A stretch of 64,000 bases of DNA from contig NZ_CP108529.1 of assembly GCF_036002945.1 (NCBI RefSeq), positions 3,968,001 to 4,032,000 of the forward strand, read 5' to 3'. Positions 1 through 7,997 of this stretch are shown here, piece after piece. The translations under genes were made by a program, and so were the position numbers. The stretch is from Streptomyces sp. NBC_01224. Its GTDB lineage: Bacteria > Actinomycetota > Actinomycetes > Streptomycetales > Streptomycetaceae. The notes under the pieces were generated by a model. The model did not search any database. It saw only the letters and a list, made by a program, of their open reading frames with translations, and was not told where the DNA came from. Each line of letters opens with the position of its first letter. The stretch's first letter is position 1.

Positions 1-885
1 AGCGAGGACATCCGACGGATCTTCCATATCGAGAGCCTGCGGTCATTGGGGCTGTCGCTGCGCGAAGTCGGTCGCGCGCTCGATGATCAAGACTTCACGC
101 CCTCAGAGCTCGTCGACGACCTCATCCGCCAGACGCGAGAACGCATTGCAGGTGAGACGGAGCTGCTCACGCGACTCCGTCGGATCGGTGCCGCGGAACC
201 CGCCGGCTGGGAGGACGTCCTCCAGATCGTTGCACTCCTCCAGGCGTTGGGGTCAAAGAGCGCTGGGACGCGCCAGCGCGCGGCCTTGTCCTCGATCGAA
301 GAGGTTCCGATGCCAGTGGAAGCACTGGTCGAGGCAGCGCTGAGCGAGACGGACCCGAACGTCGCCGGAGCCCTTCGATGGGCTTTGGCGCAATCGGGCG
401 ATGGCGGATTGGCGCTGCTGGCGGAGGGCCTCGGCTCATCAGTGGCCGAGGTGCGGAAACGTGCCGTCCAGTCCATCGCCGAGATTCCGGACGGTGAGGC
501 GACCGCACTGCTGCAGGACGCCCTCACGAACCCCGACATCGTGGTCCGCAGGTATGCAGCTCTGGCGCTCGGGGCACGTGGAGTGGCCGACGCGGTCCCG
601 ACGCTCATCGATATGGTCGTCGAGGAGACGAATGACGTCGGTGCAGCCGATGCACTGAGCGCGCTGGCGAGTCGTCCCGCGTTGGCGGATCAGATCGCTA
701 CCGGGCTCGTTGATTGCCTCGCCCACGGCACCGTTGAATCGTCTGCACGTCGACGGCTGGCACAGGCGCTCGCGGATATCCCGGGAATCACAGCGTCACG
801 TGCCCTCGCAGATCTGTCACATGACGAAGACCGTGCCGTTGCGCTTACTGCGGCATACATTCTCGGGATACGCAACGCACGATAG
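1..885 (+). CDS. MerR-type regulator with C-terminal HEAT repeats (5' end outside window)
   Basis: The reading frame is open from base 1, so the start lies outside the window. The first ~35 visible residues (IRRIFHIESLRSLGLSLREV) match the second half of a MerR winged helix, followed by a helical linker. From about residue 85 onward come alanine/leucine-rich helical pairs of the HEAT/PBS-lyase type (DPNVAGALRWALAQSG, NPDIVVRRYAALALGARG, DEDRAVALTAAYILG). The role is probably transcriptional control with a HEAT sensor or protein-binding domain; the ligand is unknown. The stop is at 883-885. Gene decay begins immediately downstream, so the original right-hand neighbour has been lost. Confidence 0.75.
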   Translation, partial: SEDIRRIFHIESLRSLGLSLREVGRALDDQDFTPSELVDDLIRQTRERIAGETELLTRLRRIGAAEPAGWEDVLQIVALLQALGSKSAGTRQRAALSSIEEVPMPVEALVEAALSETDPNVAGALRWALAQSGDGGLALLAEGLGSSVAEVRKRAVQSIAEIPDGEATALLQDALTNPDIVVRRYAALALGARGVADAVPTLIDMVVEETNDVGAADALSALASRPALADQIATGLVDCLAHGTVESSARRRLAQALADIPGITASRALADLSHDEDRAVALTAAYILGIRNAR

Positions 886-1023
886 CGGATCTTTCCTGGG
901 GTGCTGTGTGCGCGGGGCCCAGTTGTCGCCGGCCACCGCCGACAGGGCCACGGCATCGCCGAGGACCTCCTCCTCGTCGGCTGCGGGCACCCCACTGCGA
1001 AGACGTCCTCCACGGTTGCGGCA

Positions 1024-1095
1024 GTGGACGGGGCCGAGGCTGACGCCACAACGGTCGGTGAGCGCCTCGACGGTCAGCAGGCCGCGCCCGAGTTC
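1024..1095 (-). pseudogene. Remnant of SpoIIAB-like ATP-binding protein
   Basis: On the minus strand this short stretch reads ELGRGLLTVEALTDRCGVS. That matches the G2 box and following helix of small HATPase_c_2 (anti-sigma/serine kinase) proteins, as in the intact protein at 18746-19282 (GGRGLELVDGLADRWGW). No N-terminal helices or N box are attached. It abuts the XRE remnant on the opposite strand, a divergent ATPase/XRE arrangement common in Streptomyces. The identification rests on about 20 residues. Confidence 0.4.
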
Positions 1096-1209
1096 GGTGT
1101 GGCGATCGGGTACGGGGAGGACCAGGTCTACAAGGTCGAGGCCGGGAAACGGATTCCGCGCCGGGAGCATCTGGACGGAGCGGACGAGGTGCTGGGGGCG
1201 GGTGGGTAG
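1087..1209 (+). pseudogene. Remnant of XRE-family helix-turn-helix regulator
   Basis: The plus strand reads EFGVAIGYGEDQVYKVEAGK followed by RIPRREHLDGADEVLGAGG. This is the recognition helix and third helix of the XRE/Scr1-type regulators that in Streptomyces pair with DUF397 proteins (typical pattern: IGYSQSxVSKVEAGKRxP, then ADExLGAGG). The first HTH helix and the long C-terminal ligand domain are missing. The frame stops at 1207-1209, where recombinase sequence on the other strand begins. It is a decayed fragment, not a functional gene. Confidence 0.55.
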
Positions 1210-1592
1210 ATCGCCGCCATGGACATGACGCCCATGCGGTTGGGGGCGCAGATGTCGTTCAGCGGGCCGGTGAGGAGTTCGAGCCGGATGCCGGCGACCG
1301 GGAGGTCGACAGAGAGCATCATCAACTCGGCGGCGTTGCGGGCCAGGCGCTTGAGCTCGTGGGCGGCGAAGATGACCGGGGTGTCGGGCGCGGCCTCCTT
1401 GAACTGGCGGGCGAGCGTGAGCGCGGCCGCCGGTTCGGGCCGCACCTTGATCCGGGTGCTGATCTGCTCCTGGTAGATCTTGTGGCAGTCCGCTCCCCGG
1501 AGGGCGTCGAGCCGGCTTGCCGGCCCCTGGCGGGCGGTCGACGTACGGGAGTACCCGATGCGGGTCGGCTTCGCACTGCGCTGCGCGGGCAC
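1203..1592 (-). pseudogene. Truncated serine recombinase (resolvase N-terminal domain)
   Basis: Read leftward from a GTG at 1592, the frame gives a resolvase domain: AKPTRIGYSRTSTARQ with the catalytic-serine motif, then HELKRLARNAAELM with the conserved arginines, then ELLTGPLNDICAPN. Homology stops near 1203, before the long E helix and DNA-binding HTH, and the frame continues into unrelated sequence. Family members are about 190-210 residues and only about 125 remain. Several usually conserved positions also look altered (for example ASRLDAL where the family has LxSQLDAL). It is probably inactive and marks a past insertion or recombination. Confidence 0.7.
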
Positions 1593-1725
1593 TGCGATGG
1601 GCTCCGGGCCCTGCTTCCGCAGCCTTGTACTGGTGCAGCCATTAACGCTCGTACTTGATCTTGAACAGCGAGAGGGCGCCCGCTCGGCTCCGCGCGACAC
1701 CACTCGACACCACCTCGCGACAACT

Positions 1726-1860
1726 TGGCGCCATAACCTCATTCACTCCTCGCGCGCCGCTGACCTGCGACGACAGGCCAATTCGCCGCCATGGACCCCA
1801 ACCCCGCGCCACGCAACGCACCTTCAGCCTTGCCAATGGCGCCACAATGGTGCCACTATT
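1726..1860 (+). promoter_or_regulatory. Operator cluster TGGCGCCA and likely promoter of the HicB-like gene
   Basis: Three related 8-bp sites lie upstream of the RHH gene: TGGCGCCA at 1726-1733, TGGCGCCA at 1837-1844 and TGGTGCCA at 1848-1855. The last two are 11 bp apart centre to centre, one helical turn. They sit between a possible -35 (TTGCCA, 1830-1835) and a possible -10 (CACTAT, 1854-1859). Transcription would then start at or next to the ATG at 1866, giving a leaderless mRNA. The layout fits autorepression by the ribbon-helix-helix protein; that is inference. Confidence 0.5.
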
Positions 1861-1865
1861 GCGTC

Positions 1866-2384
1866 ATGGACCTCACGCCGTATGTCGAAACACTCCGCAG
1901 GGAACTGGCGGTGGCCGCCGAAGCCGGGGGCGACGAAGCCCGCGAGCTCGCCGAGCGGCTGACCGCGCCGCTGGAGTCGGCCACCCGCCTGACCCTGCTC
2001 AATGTGCTGTCCGCCGCCATGGACGAGATCACCCGTGAACTCGCCCCCGGCTCGGTCGACGTACGACTGCGTGGCCTCGACCCCGACTTCGTGGTGGTGC
2101 TGCCGCAGCACGAGGACCGGACCGAACCGCTCGACACACCGGCGCCCGCACCGGCCCCGGTCCCCGCCGACACGGACGAGGGCGGCACCGCCCGCGTCAA
2201 TCTGCGCCTGCCCACCCACCTCAAGACCCGCGCCGAGGAGGCCGCGAGCCGCGAGGGCCTGTCGGTCAACGCATGGCTCGTACGCGTCGTGTCGGCCGCG
2301 GTCGACACGGGCGGCGCCGCCACCCCCCGTACCCCCGGGAAGACCAGGATCATCGGCCAGAGCTTCACGGGCTGGGTGCATTAA
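1866..2384 (+). CDS. HicB/Arc-type ribbon-helix-helix regulator
   Basis: This 172-residue protein has a helical N-terminus (DLTPYVETLRRELAVAAEAG), an acidic middle, a proline/alanine linker around residues 92-105 and a ribbon-helix-helix domain near residues 112-150 (ARVNLRLPTHLKTRAEEAAS, then EGLSVNAWLVRVV). The RHH module is the DNA-binding fold of HicB antitoxins and Arc repressors, but no HicA toxin is next to it. The start at 1866 is preferred because the frame upstream runs through the operator repeats, and no Shine-Dalgarno is visible, which fits a leaderless start. It heads an operon with a DUF4097 protein and a DrrAB-type transporter and is probably their regulator. Confidence 0.75.
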   Translation: MDLTPYVETLRRELAVAAEAGGDEARELAERLTAPLESATRLTLLNVLSAAMDEITRELAPGSVDVRLRGLDPDFVVVLPQHEDRTEPLDTPAPAPAPVPADTDEGGTARVNLRLPTHLKTRAEEAASREGLSVNAWLVRVVSAAVDTGGAATPRTPGKTRIIGQSFTGWVH

Positions 2385-2473
2385 CCAGCCCCTCGGAACG
2401 ACTTCACCCACACCACGTCCCACCAGCGGGGACGCCACGAACACCCAAGAGGACCCAAGAGGACGGGACAGCC

Positions 2474-3319
2474 ATGCCTTCTTTCGACACGCCCCAGCCG
2501 ATCTCGGTCAACGCCCACGTGGACGCGGGATCCATCCAGTTCGCCGCGACCGGCCGCGCCGACACCGTCGTGGACGTAGCCCCCCGCGACCCGAAGAAGG
2601 ACCAGGACGTGCGGGCCGCCGAGCAGACCGAAGTCACATACGCGAGCGGCGTCCTGACCGTCAGGACGCCCAAGCAGCGCTATCTCCTCGGGCGCACCGG
2701 CACCGTCGACGTGACGGTCGAACTGCCCACGGGCTCGCGCATCGACATGACCGGCGCCTGGGCCCAGGTACTCGGCGAGGGCCGGCTCGGCGAGGTCCGG
2801 GTGAAGACCTCGTCCGGTGACGTCCGCCTCGACACGACCGGGCCTCTCCAGCTGACCGCCTCCCACGGCTCGATCACCGTCGACCGGATCGAGGGCATGG
2901 CCGAGATCACCACCAGCTCCGGCAGCCTGCGCGTCGGCACCGTCGACGGCCCCGCTGTCCTGAAGAACTCGCACGGCACCACGACCGTCGGCACCGCGAC
3001 CGGCGACCTGCGGGTGAGCGGCGCCAACGGCGACATCAACATCGAGCGCGCCGAGGGCTCGGTCGCCGCCACCACCGCTCACGGCACCCTGCGCGTCGCC
3101 GAAGTCACCTGCGGCACAGTCCAGTTGGAGACCTCCTACGGCGCCATCGAGGTCGGCGTCCGCGAGGGCACTGCTGCCTGGCTCGACGTCAGCTCGCGCT
3201 CCGGCCAGGTGCGCAACACGCTCACCGCGTCCGAGACCCCGGAGAAGACCGAGGACACCGTCGAGGTCCGCGCCCGCACCCGGCACGGCAACATCGACGT
3301 CCGCCGCGCCCGGGGCTGA
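2474..3319 (+). CDS. DUF4097-family beta-helix protein
   Basis: The protein has 281 residues with no signal peptide or membrane segment. From about residue 95 it is built of short repeating beta units, each with a turn such as TSSGDVRL, ASHGSITV, TSSGSLRV, NSHGTTTV, GANGDINI, TAHGTLRV, TSYGAIEV and RHGNIDV. This is the DUF4097/putative adhesin right-handed beta-helix pattern. AAGAGGA lies a few bases upstream of the ATG. It sits between the RHH regulator and an ABC exporter in the same direction. The family's molecular role is not established. Confidence 0.8.
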   Translation: MPSFDTPQPISVNAHVDAGSIQFAATGRADTVVDVAPRDPKKDQDVRAAEQTEVTYASGVLTVRTPKQRYLLGRTGTVDVTVELPTGSRIDMTGAWAQVLGEGRLGEVRVKTSSGDVRLDTTGPLQLTASHGSITVDRIEGMAEITTSSGSLRVGTVDGPAVLKNSHGTTTVGTATGDLRVSGANGDINIERAEGSVAATTAHGTLRVAEVTCGTVQLETSYGAIEVGVREGTAAWLDVSSRSGQVRNTLTASETPEKTEDTVEVRARTRHGNIDVRRARG

Positions 3320-3382
3320 GCACCGGCCCCGCAAACTCGCTCACTCACCCCAGTCACTTCACCCTTCGATCGGGAGAGCCCC

Positions 3383-4384
3383 ATGCCTTCATCTGTCATG
3401 CCCACGTCCAGTCGGGGTGACGGTCCGCAGTCGCCCGCCGCCGTCTCCGTCGTCGGTCTGCGCAAGTCGTACGGCGACAAGACCGTGCTCGACGGCATCG
3501 ATCTGCGCATCCCGGCCGGGTCCGTGTTCGCGCTGCTCGGCCCGAACGGCGCCGGCAAGACCACCGCCGTCAAAATCCTCTCCACCCTGATCACCGCCGA
3601 CGCCGGCGACCTGCACGTCGGCGGCCACGACCTGGCCGCCGACCCGCAGGCGGTCCGGGCCGCGATCGGCGTCACCGGGCAGTTCTCCGCCGTCGACGGG
3701 CTGATCACCGGCGAGGAGAACATGCTCCTCATGGCGGACCTGCACCACCTCTCCAAGCGCGAGGGACGGCGGGTCGCCGCCGAGCTGCTGGAGCGCTTCG
3801 ACCTGGTCGAGGCCGCGAAGAAGCCCGCCTCCACCTACTCCGGCGGCATGAAGCGCCGCCTCGACATCGCCATGACGCTGGTCGGCAACCCGCGGATCAT
3901 CTTCCTCGACGAGCCGACCACCGGCCTCGACCCGCGCAGCCGCCACAACATGTGGGGGATCATCCGCGAGCTGGTCTCCGGCGGCGTCACCGTCTTCCTC
4001 ACCACCCAGTACCTGGATGAGGCCGACGAGCTCGCCGACCGCATCGCGGTGCTGAACGACGGCAAGATCGCCGCCGAGGGGAGCGCCGAGGAGCTGAAGC
4101 GGCTCATCCCCGGCGGACACGTCCGGCTCCGCTTCTGTGACCCGGGCGCGTACCAGTCCGCCGCCTCCGCACTGCGCGAGGCCTCCCGGGACGACGAGGC
4201 GCTCGCGCTGCAGATCCCCAGCGACGGCAGCCAGCGCGAGCTGCGCTCCATCCTTGACTGGCTGGACTCGGCCGGCATCGAGGCGGACGAGCTGACCGTG
4301 CACACCCCTGACCTCGACGACGTGTTCTTCGCCCTGACCGGCTCCACCAACGTGCCCAACCAGCCCAAGGAGACTGTCCGATGA
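3383..4384 (+). CDS. DrrA-type ABC transporter ATP-binding protein
   Basis: This 333-residue ABC ATPase has Walker A GPNGAGKTT, signature YSGGMKRRLD, Walker B IIFLDEPTTGLD and an H-loop region replaced by TTQYLDEADELADRI, as is typical of daunorubicin-resistance DrrA-type exporters. A C-terminal extension of about 90 residues (DUF4162-like) ends in DLDDVFFALTG. GGGAGA precedes the ATG. The stop overlaps the permease start by 4 bp (ATGA), so the two are translationally coupled. It should energise drug, lipid or antibiotic export; the substrate cannot be read from sequence. Confidence 0.88.
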   Translation: MPSSVMPTSSRGDGPQSPAAVSVVGLRKSYGDKTVLDGIDLRIPAGSVFALLGPNGAGKTTAVKILSTLITADAGDLHVGGHDLAADPQAVRAAIGVTGQFSAVDGLITGEENMLLMADLHHLSKREGRRVAAELLERFDLVEAAKKPASTYSGGMKRRLDIAMTLVGNPRIIFLDEPTTGLDPRSRHNMWGIIRELVSGGVTVFLTTQYLDEADELADRIAVLNDGKIAAEGSAEELKRLIPGGHVRLRFCDPGAYQSAASALREASRDDEALALQIPSDGSQRELRSILDWLDSAGIEADELTVHTPDLDDVFFALTGSTNVPNQPKETVR

Positions 4385-5172
4385 GCGCCCTCGCCCTCGC
4401 CGTACGCGACTCGAACACGATGCTGCGCCGCAACCTCCTGCACGCACGCCGCTACCCGTCCATGACCCTGAACCTGCTGCTCACGCCGATCATGATGCTG
4501 TTGCTCTTCGTCTACATCTTCGGAGATGTGATGAGCGCGGGCATCGGCGGCGGCGGCGCGGACCGCTCCGACTACATCGCCTATATCGTCCCGGGCCTCC
4601 TGCTGATGACCATCGGCAGCACCACGATCGGCACCGCGGTATCCGTCTCCAACGACATGACCGAGGGCATCATCGCCCGCTTCCGCACGATGGCGATCCA
4701 CCGCGGCTCCGTGATCATCGGACATGTCATCGGCAGCGTGCTGCAGTCAATCATCAGCGTGGTCCTCGTCGGCGCCGTCGGCGTGGCCATCGGCTTCCGG
4801 TCCACGGATGCCGGCGTCCTGGAGTGGCTGGCGGCGTTCGGGCTGCTCGTGCTCTTCGCCATGGCGCTCACCTGGGTCGCGGTCGGCATGGGCCTGATCA
4901 GCCCGAACGCCGAGGCCGCCAGCAACAACGCGATGCCGATGATCCTGCTGCCGCTCCTCTCCAGCGCCTTCGTCCCGGTCGACGCGATGCCGGGCTGGTT
5001 CCAGCCGATCGCCGAGTACCAGCCGTTCACGCCCGCCATCGAGACCCTGCGCGGGCTGCTGCTCGGCAGCGAGATCGGCAACAACGGATGGCTCGCCATC
5101 GCCTGGTGCCTGGGCCTCGCGGTGCTCGGATACTTCTGGTCGACCTCGAAGTTCAACCGCGACCCGAAGTAA
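4381..5172 (+). CDS. DrrB-type ABC-2 permease
   Basis: This 263-residue integral membrane protein has about six hydrophobic segments. It carries the ABC-2 signature region SNDMTEGIIARFRTMAIHRG after TM2 and the loop PNAEAASNNAMPMILLPLL...FVPVDAMPGWFQPIAEYQPF that marks DrrB-type exporters. The start overlaps the ATPase gene by 4 bp, and together they would form a homodimeric-permease exporter. It is the last gene of the RHH-DUF4097-DrrAB operon. Confidence 0.87.
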   Translation: MSALALAVRDSNTMLRRNLLHARRYPSMTLNLLLTPIMMLLLFVYIFGDVMSAGIGGGGADRSDYIAYIVPGLLLMTIGSTTIGTAVSVSNDMTEGIIARFRTMAIHRGSVIIGHVIGSVLQSIISVVLVGAVGVAIGFRSTDAGVLEWLAAFGLLVLFAMALTWVAVGMGLISPNAEAASNNAMPMILLPLLSSAFVPVDAMPGWFQPIAEYQPFTPAIETLRGLLLGSEIGNNGWLAIAWCLGLAVLGYFWSTSKFNRDPK

Positions 5173-5437
5173 CGCGGGCCACCTCCCGCAGCCCGTCCCA
5201 CCCCAGGGCGGCGTACTCCGACACCGCGTCGGAGCACGCCGCCCTGTCGGCGTCCTCGGCCGCCCGCCGGGCTCCGAGTCGGTTATGGGCACGGCGCTCG
5301 GCCTGCACTTTCTCCCGGTCCGCGACGTCCAGGAAGAAGTACCGCTCCAGCTCCGCACGGAACGGCGTGGTCTCCCGCGCATGTTCCGGCGAGTTGCTCG
5401 AAGAACTCGCCCGCCAGGCCACCTGCTGATCACGCAC
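5153..5437 (-). CDS. Small helical hypothetical protein, possibly frameshifted
   Basis: This is a 94-residue frame with GTG start, convergent with the permease gene and overlapping its end by 20 bp. The body (TTPFRAELERYFFLDVADRE, then AERRAHNRLGARRAAEDADR and SEYAALGWDGLREVA) reads like a genuine charged helical protein. The N-terminus (WRASSSSNSPEHARE) looks unnatural. One base out of frame, the same DNA reads GEFFEQLA, which would join more sensibly to EHARETTPF, so the gene may carry a frameshift near 5380-5390. No function recognised. Confidence 0.4.
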   Translation of the reverse strand: MRDQQVAWRASSSSNSPEHARETTPFRAELERYFFLDVADREKVQAERRAHNRLGARRAAEDADRAACSDAVSEYAALGWDGLREVARVTSGRG

Positions 5438-5567
5438 CAGCCGACCCGCCAGGCCGGCACGTCACGAACTCAATCGCTCCCGAGGTCGTTGGCGCACGAT
5501 CCGGCACGGATACTCCTCAACCCCGGCTCCCCCCTTCGCACACGGAACCCTTGCCCCACCCTTTCTA

Positions 5568-5584
5568 TCTGACGTTCCGTCAGC
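5568..5584. promoter_or_regulatory. Palindromic operator CTGACG-N3-CGTCAG (copy 1)
   Basis: CTGACG TTC CGTCAG at 5569-5583 is a perfect 6-bp inverted repeat with a 3-bp spacer, 17 bp before the chosen start of the flavin reductase. Near-identical palindromes occur at 17707-17723, 23182-23198 and 23270-23286, each at a promoter of a catabolic gene. The size and symmetry fit a TetR-family operator. The cognate regulator is not evident in the window. Confidence 0.6.
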
Positions 5585-5600
5585 TTCAATGGAAGGCGTG

Positions 5601-6230
5601 ATGGGACACGCAGGCATGGCCGCCACCGCCGTCCGGTACCTCAGGTCCGTCGGCGCCGCCACCACCGCAGCGCCGCCGCCGGTCGATCCGCTGCCGCGCC
5701 CGGATCTGCGGGCCGTCGCCGACGGCGAGCGGCTGCCGGTCGACCCGGCCGACTTCCGCCACGTACTGGGGCACTTCGCGAGCGGGGTCACCATCGTCAC
5801 CGCACACGACCCGGACGACGCGGAGGGGCCGGCGGGCTTCGCCTGCCAGTCGTTCGCGTCGCTCTCCCTCGACCCGCCGCTGGTCACCTTCATGGTCGCC
5901 CGTACGTCGACGACCTGGCCGCACATTGCCCGCGCCGGGGCCTTCTGCGTCAACATCCTGGGCGCGGACCAGGGAGCGCTGTGCCGGAGCTTCGCGGTGA
6001 GCGGGGCCGAAAAGTTCGCGGGGGTGGCGTACGAGGCGGCTCCCGCGACCGGGTCGCCGCTGCTGGACTCCGTACCGGCCTGGATCGACTGCCGCATCCA
6101 GGCCGTCCACACCGGGGGCGACCATCTGATCGTGGTGGGCAGGGTGGAGGCGCTGGGGGCAGCGGACGGGGACGGTCCGCTGCTGTTCCACCGGGGGGTG
6201 TTCGGGCGGTTCGGGCCGCTCGGCGGTTGA
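5601..6230 (+). CDS. Flavin reductase domain protein
   Basis: The protein has 209 residues. From about residue 48 it shows the flavin-reductase (FMN-binding split barrel) pattern: DFRHVLGHFASGVTIVTA, then GFACQSFASLSLDPPLVTFM and TWPHIARAGAFCVNILG, ending with HRGVFGRFGPLG. Such proteins supply FMNH2 or FADH2 to two-component monooxygenases, or reduce flavin directly using NAD(P)H. No monooxygenase partner is adjacent. The start at 5601 was chosen because GGAAGG (5591-5596) is well spaced; an ATG at 5589 would sit on the palindrome. Sharing the palindrome with the 14.5-24.9 kb island suggests a common pathway. Confidence 0.8.
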   Translation: MGHAGMAATAVRYLRSVGAATTAAPPPVDPLPRPDLRAVADGERLPVDPADFRHVLGHFASGVTIVTAHDPDDAEGPAGFACQSFASLSLDPPLVTFMVARTSTTWPHIARAGAFCVNILGADQGALCRSFAVSGAEKFAGVAYEAAPATGSPLLDSVPAWIDCRIQAVHTGGDHLIVVGRVEALGAADGDGPLLFHRGVFGRFGPLGG

Positions 6231-6278
6231 ACGTTCACCGCGCCCCCGGCCCGGACCGGCGGATGAACGTTCACCGCG
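6228..6278. repeat. Two direct copies of TGAACGTTCACCGCG
   Basis: The 15-mer TGAACGTTCACCGCG occurs at 6228-6242 and again at 6264-6278. The first copy contains the stop codon of the flavin reductase gene. Each contains the 10-bp palindrome TGAACGTTCA. Identical copies 36 bp apart could be paired regulator sites or a local duplication. The rest of the interval to 6477 holds only a doubtful 32-codon frame at 6371-6469. Confidence 0.5.
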
Positions 6279-6477
6279 GCCCACGCACCGGCATGGCCAC
6301 CAGCAGGAGCGGCCACCTCCCCTGGTCCGACGTCCAGGAGATACAGGTCGGGCGGGCAGGGTTCACATCATGGGGACCGGCGAATCCGGCCGCTGGTGCA
6401 GCGTCGCCGTCAGCGACATCGCGAACTTCCCTGTCTTCCTGACGGTCGCCGAGAACCTCTCCGCCTGACCGGAACCG

Positions 6478-7821
6478 TCAGCCGAGTCCCGCGGCGGCGC
6501 CCGACGGCTCCCGGACCCGCCGGATCACCAGCGCCATCAGGGCCGCCATCGCGCACAGCGCCCCCGACGCGTACCAGACCATGTCGTACGAGCCGAACAC
6601 ATCGCGCGCCACACCGCCCAGGAACGCCACCAGCGCCGCGCCCACCTGGTGGGAGGCGAGGACCCAGCCGAAGACGATGGCGCTGTCCTCGCCGTACTGC
6701 TCACGGCACAGGGCCAGCGTCGGCGGGACGGTGGCGACCCAGTCCAGACCGTAGAAGACGATGAAGAACACCATCGGCGGATGCACCGTCGGCGCCATCA
6801 GCATCGGCAGGAAGAGCAGTGAGACGCCGCGCAGCGCGTAGTAGACGGCGAGGAGCCGGCGGGCGTCGAAGCGGTCGGTGAGCCAGCCGGAGAAGACCGT
6901 GCCGATGATGTCGAAGACCCCGATGACGGCGAGCAGCGAGGCCGCGGCGGTGATGGGCATGCCGTGGTCGTGGGCCGACGGCACGAAGTGCGTACGGATC
7001 AGGCCGTTGGTCGAGGCCCCGCAGATCGCGAACGTACCGGCCAGCAGCCAGAACGGCCCGGTGCGGGCGGCGTCGAACAGGACGCGTACGGTGCGCCTCG
7101 CCGCCCCGTGTGCGGGTGCGGGCTTCTTCACGTAGGTGCCGCCGTACGGGGCGAGGCCCACATCCGCCGGGTGGTCGCGCATCAGGAGCCAGACGAACGG
7201 AACGACGACCAGGGCGGCGAGGGCCACGGTCACCGAGGCCGGGCGCCAGCCGTGCTCCTCGACGATCCAGGCGCACAGCGGCAGGAAGACCAGCTGTCCG
7301 GAGGCGCCCGCCGCGGTGAGGATGCCGGTGACCAGACCGCGCCGGGCGACGAACCAGCGGTTGGTGACCGTTGCCGAGAAGGCCAACGCCATCGACCCGG
7401 TGCCGAGGCCGACGAGCAGCCCCCAATAGATCATCAACTGCCAGGAGGCCGTCATCCAGACGCTGGCCAGTGCCCCGGCCGCCACCGTGGAAAGGGCCAC
7501 GACGACGACCCGGCGGATACCGAAGCGGTCCATCAGCGCGGCCGCGAACGGTGCGGTGAGCCCGTACAGCGCCATGTCGATGGAGACGGCGAGTCCGATC
7601 TCCCCGCGCGACCAGCCGAATTCCGTGTGGAGCGGGTCGATGAGGAGGCCGGGCAGGGAGTTGAAGGCGGCGCCGCCGATGATCGTCACGAAGGTGACGA
7701 CGGCGACGATCCAGGCGCGGTGAATGCGCCGGCGGGAGCGCCCGTCGGGGGCTGCGGAGGTGGCCTGCCGGTCGTCGTCCCGGGCGGCGCTTTCGGTTGT
7801 CTGGGTCACGTCACTCAGCAT
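6478..7821 (-). CDS. MFS transporter, monocarboxylate/oxalate-like
   Basis: This 447-residue protein has a charged N-terminal tail of ~35 residues and about 12 membrane segments in two halves, separated by a loop around residues 220-245 (GGTYVKKPAPAHGAARRTVR). The conserved MFS loop DRFGIRR follows TM2 and DRFDARR occupies the matching place in the second half. The pattern of half-repeats and the motif GWSRGEIGLAVSI in TM1-2 resemble the OxlT/MCT group, which moves organic anions. It stands alone, facing away from the membrane protein gene at 7998. Confidence 0.8.
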   Translation of the reverse strand: MLSDVTQTTESAARDDDRQATSAAPDGRSRRRIHRAWIVAVVTFVTIIGGAAFNSLPGLLIDPLHTEFGWSRGEIGLAVSIDMALYGLTAPFAAALMDRFGIRRVVVVALSTVAAGALASVWMTASWQLMIYWGLLVGLGTGSMALAFSATVTNRWFVARRGLVTGILTAAGASGQLVFLPLCAWIVEEHGWRPASVTVALAALVVVPFVWLLMRDHPADVGLAPYGGTYVKKPAPAHGAARRTVRVLFDAARTGPFWLLAGTFAICGASTNGLIRTHFVPSAHDHGMPITAAASLLAVIGVFDIIGTVFSGWLTDRFDARRLLAVYYALRGVSLLFLPMLMAPTVHPPMVFFIVFYGLDWVATVPPTLALCREQYGEDSAIVFGWVLASHQVGAALVAFLGGVARDVFGSYDMVWYASGALCAMAALMALVIRRVREPSGAAAGLG

Positions 7822-7997
7822 CGGGTCATGGCGTACGCCCTCACGAGTGGCCGGAGGGACATGCTTCGCAGGAATCGGGCCATGACGACCGACGCCTTCC
7901 GGCCCGGACGGGCTCGTATGCGCGTACGATCACCTGTCGGTCGGCGGGCGGTGCGTCCGCCCCTTGGACTTCGTCGCGTACCGAACCGGGGGATCTC

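Noticed and set aside
2273..2473. Open frame upstream of the DUF4097 start
   Set aside because: The extra N-terminus lies inside the RHH gene in another frame and has no ribosome site; AAGAGGA and ATG at 2474 fit the family start.
2660..2676. Palindrome GTCCTGAC-CGTCAGGAC inside the DUF4097 gene
   Set aside because: It resembles the CTGACG operator but lies in coding sequence and has a different spacer, so it is likely chance.
6371..6469. 32-codon frame MGTGESGRWCSVAVSDIANF...
   Set aside because: Too short, no ribosome site or recognisable family; noted only as part of the gap after the flavin reductase.
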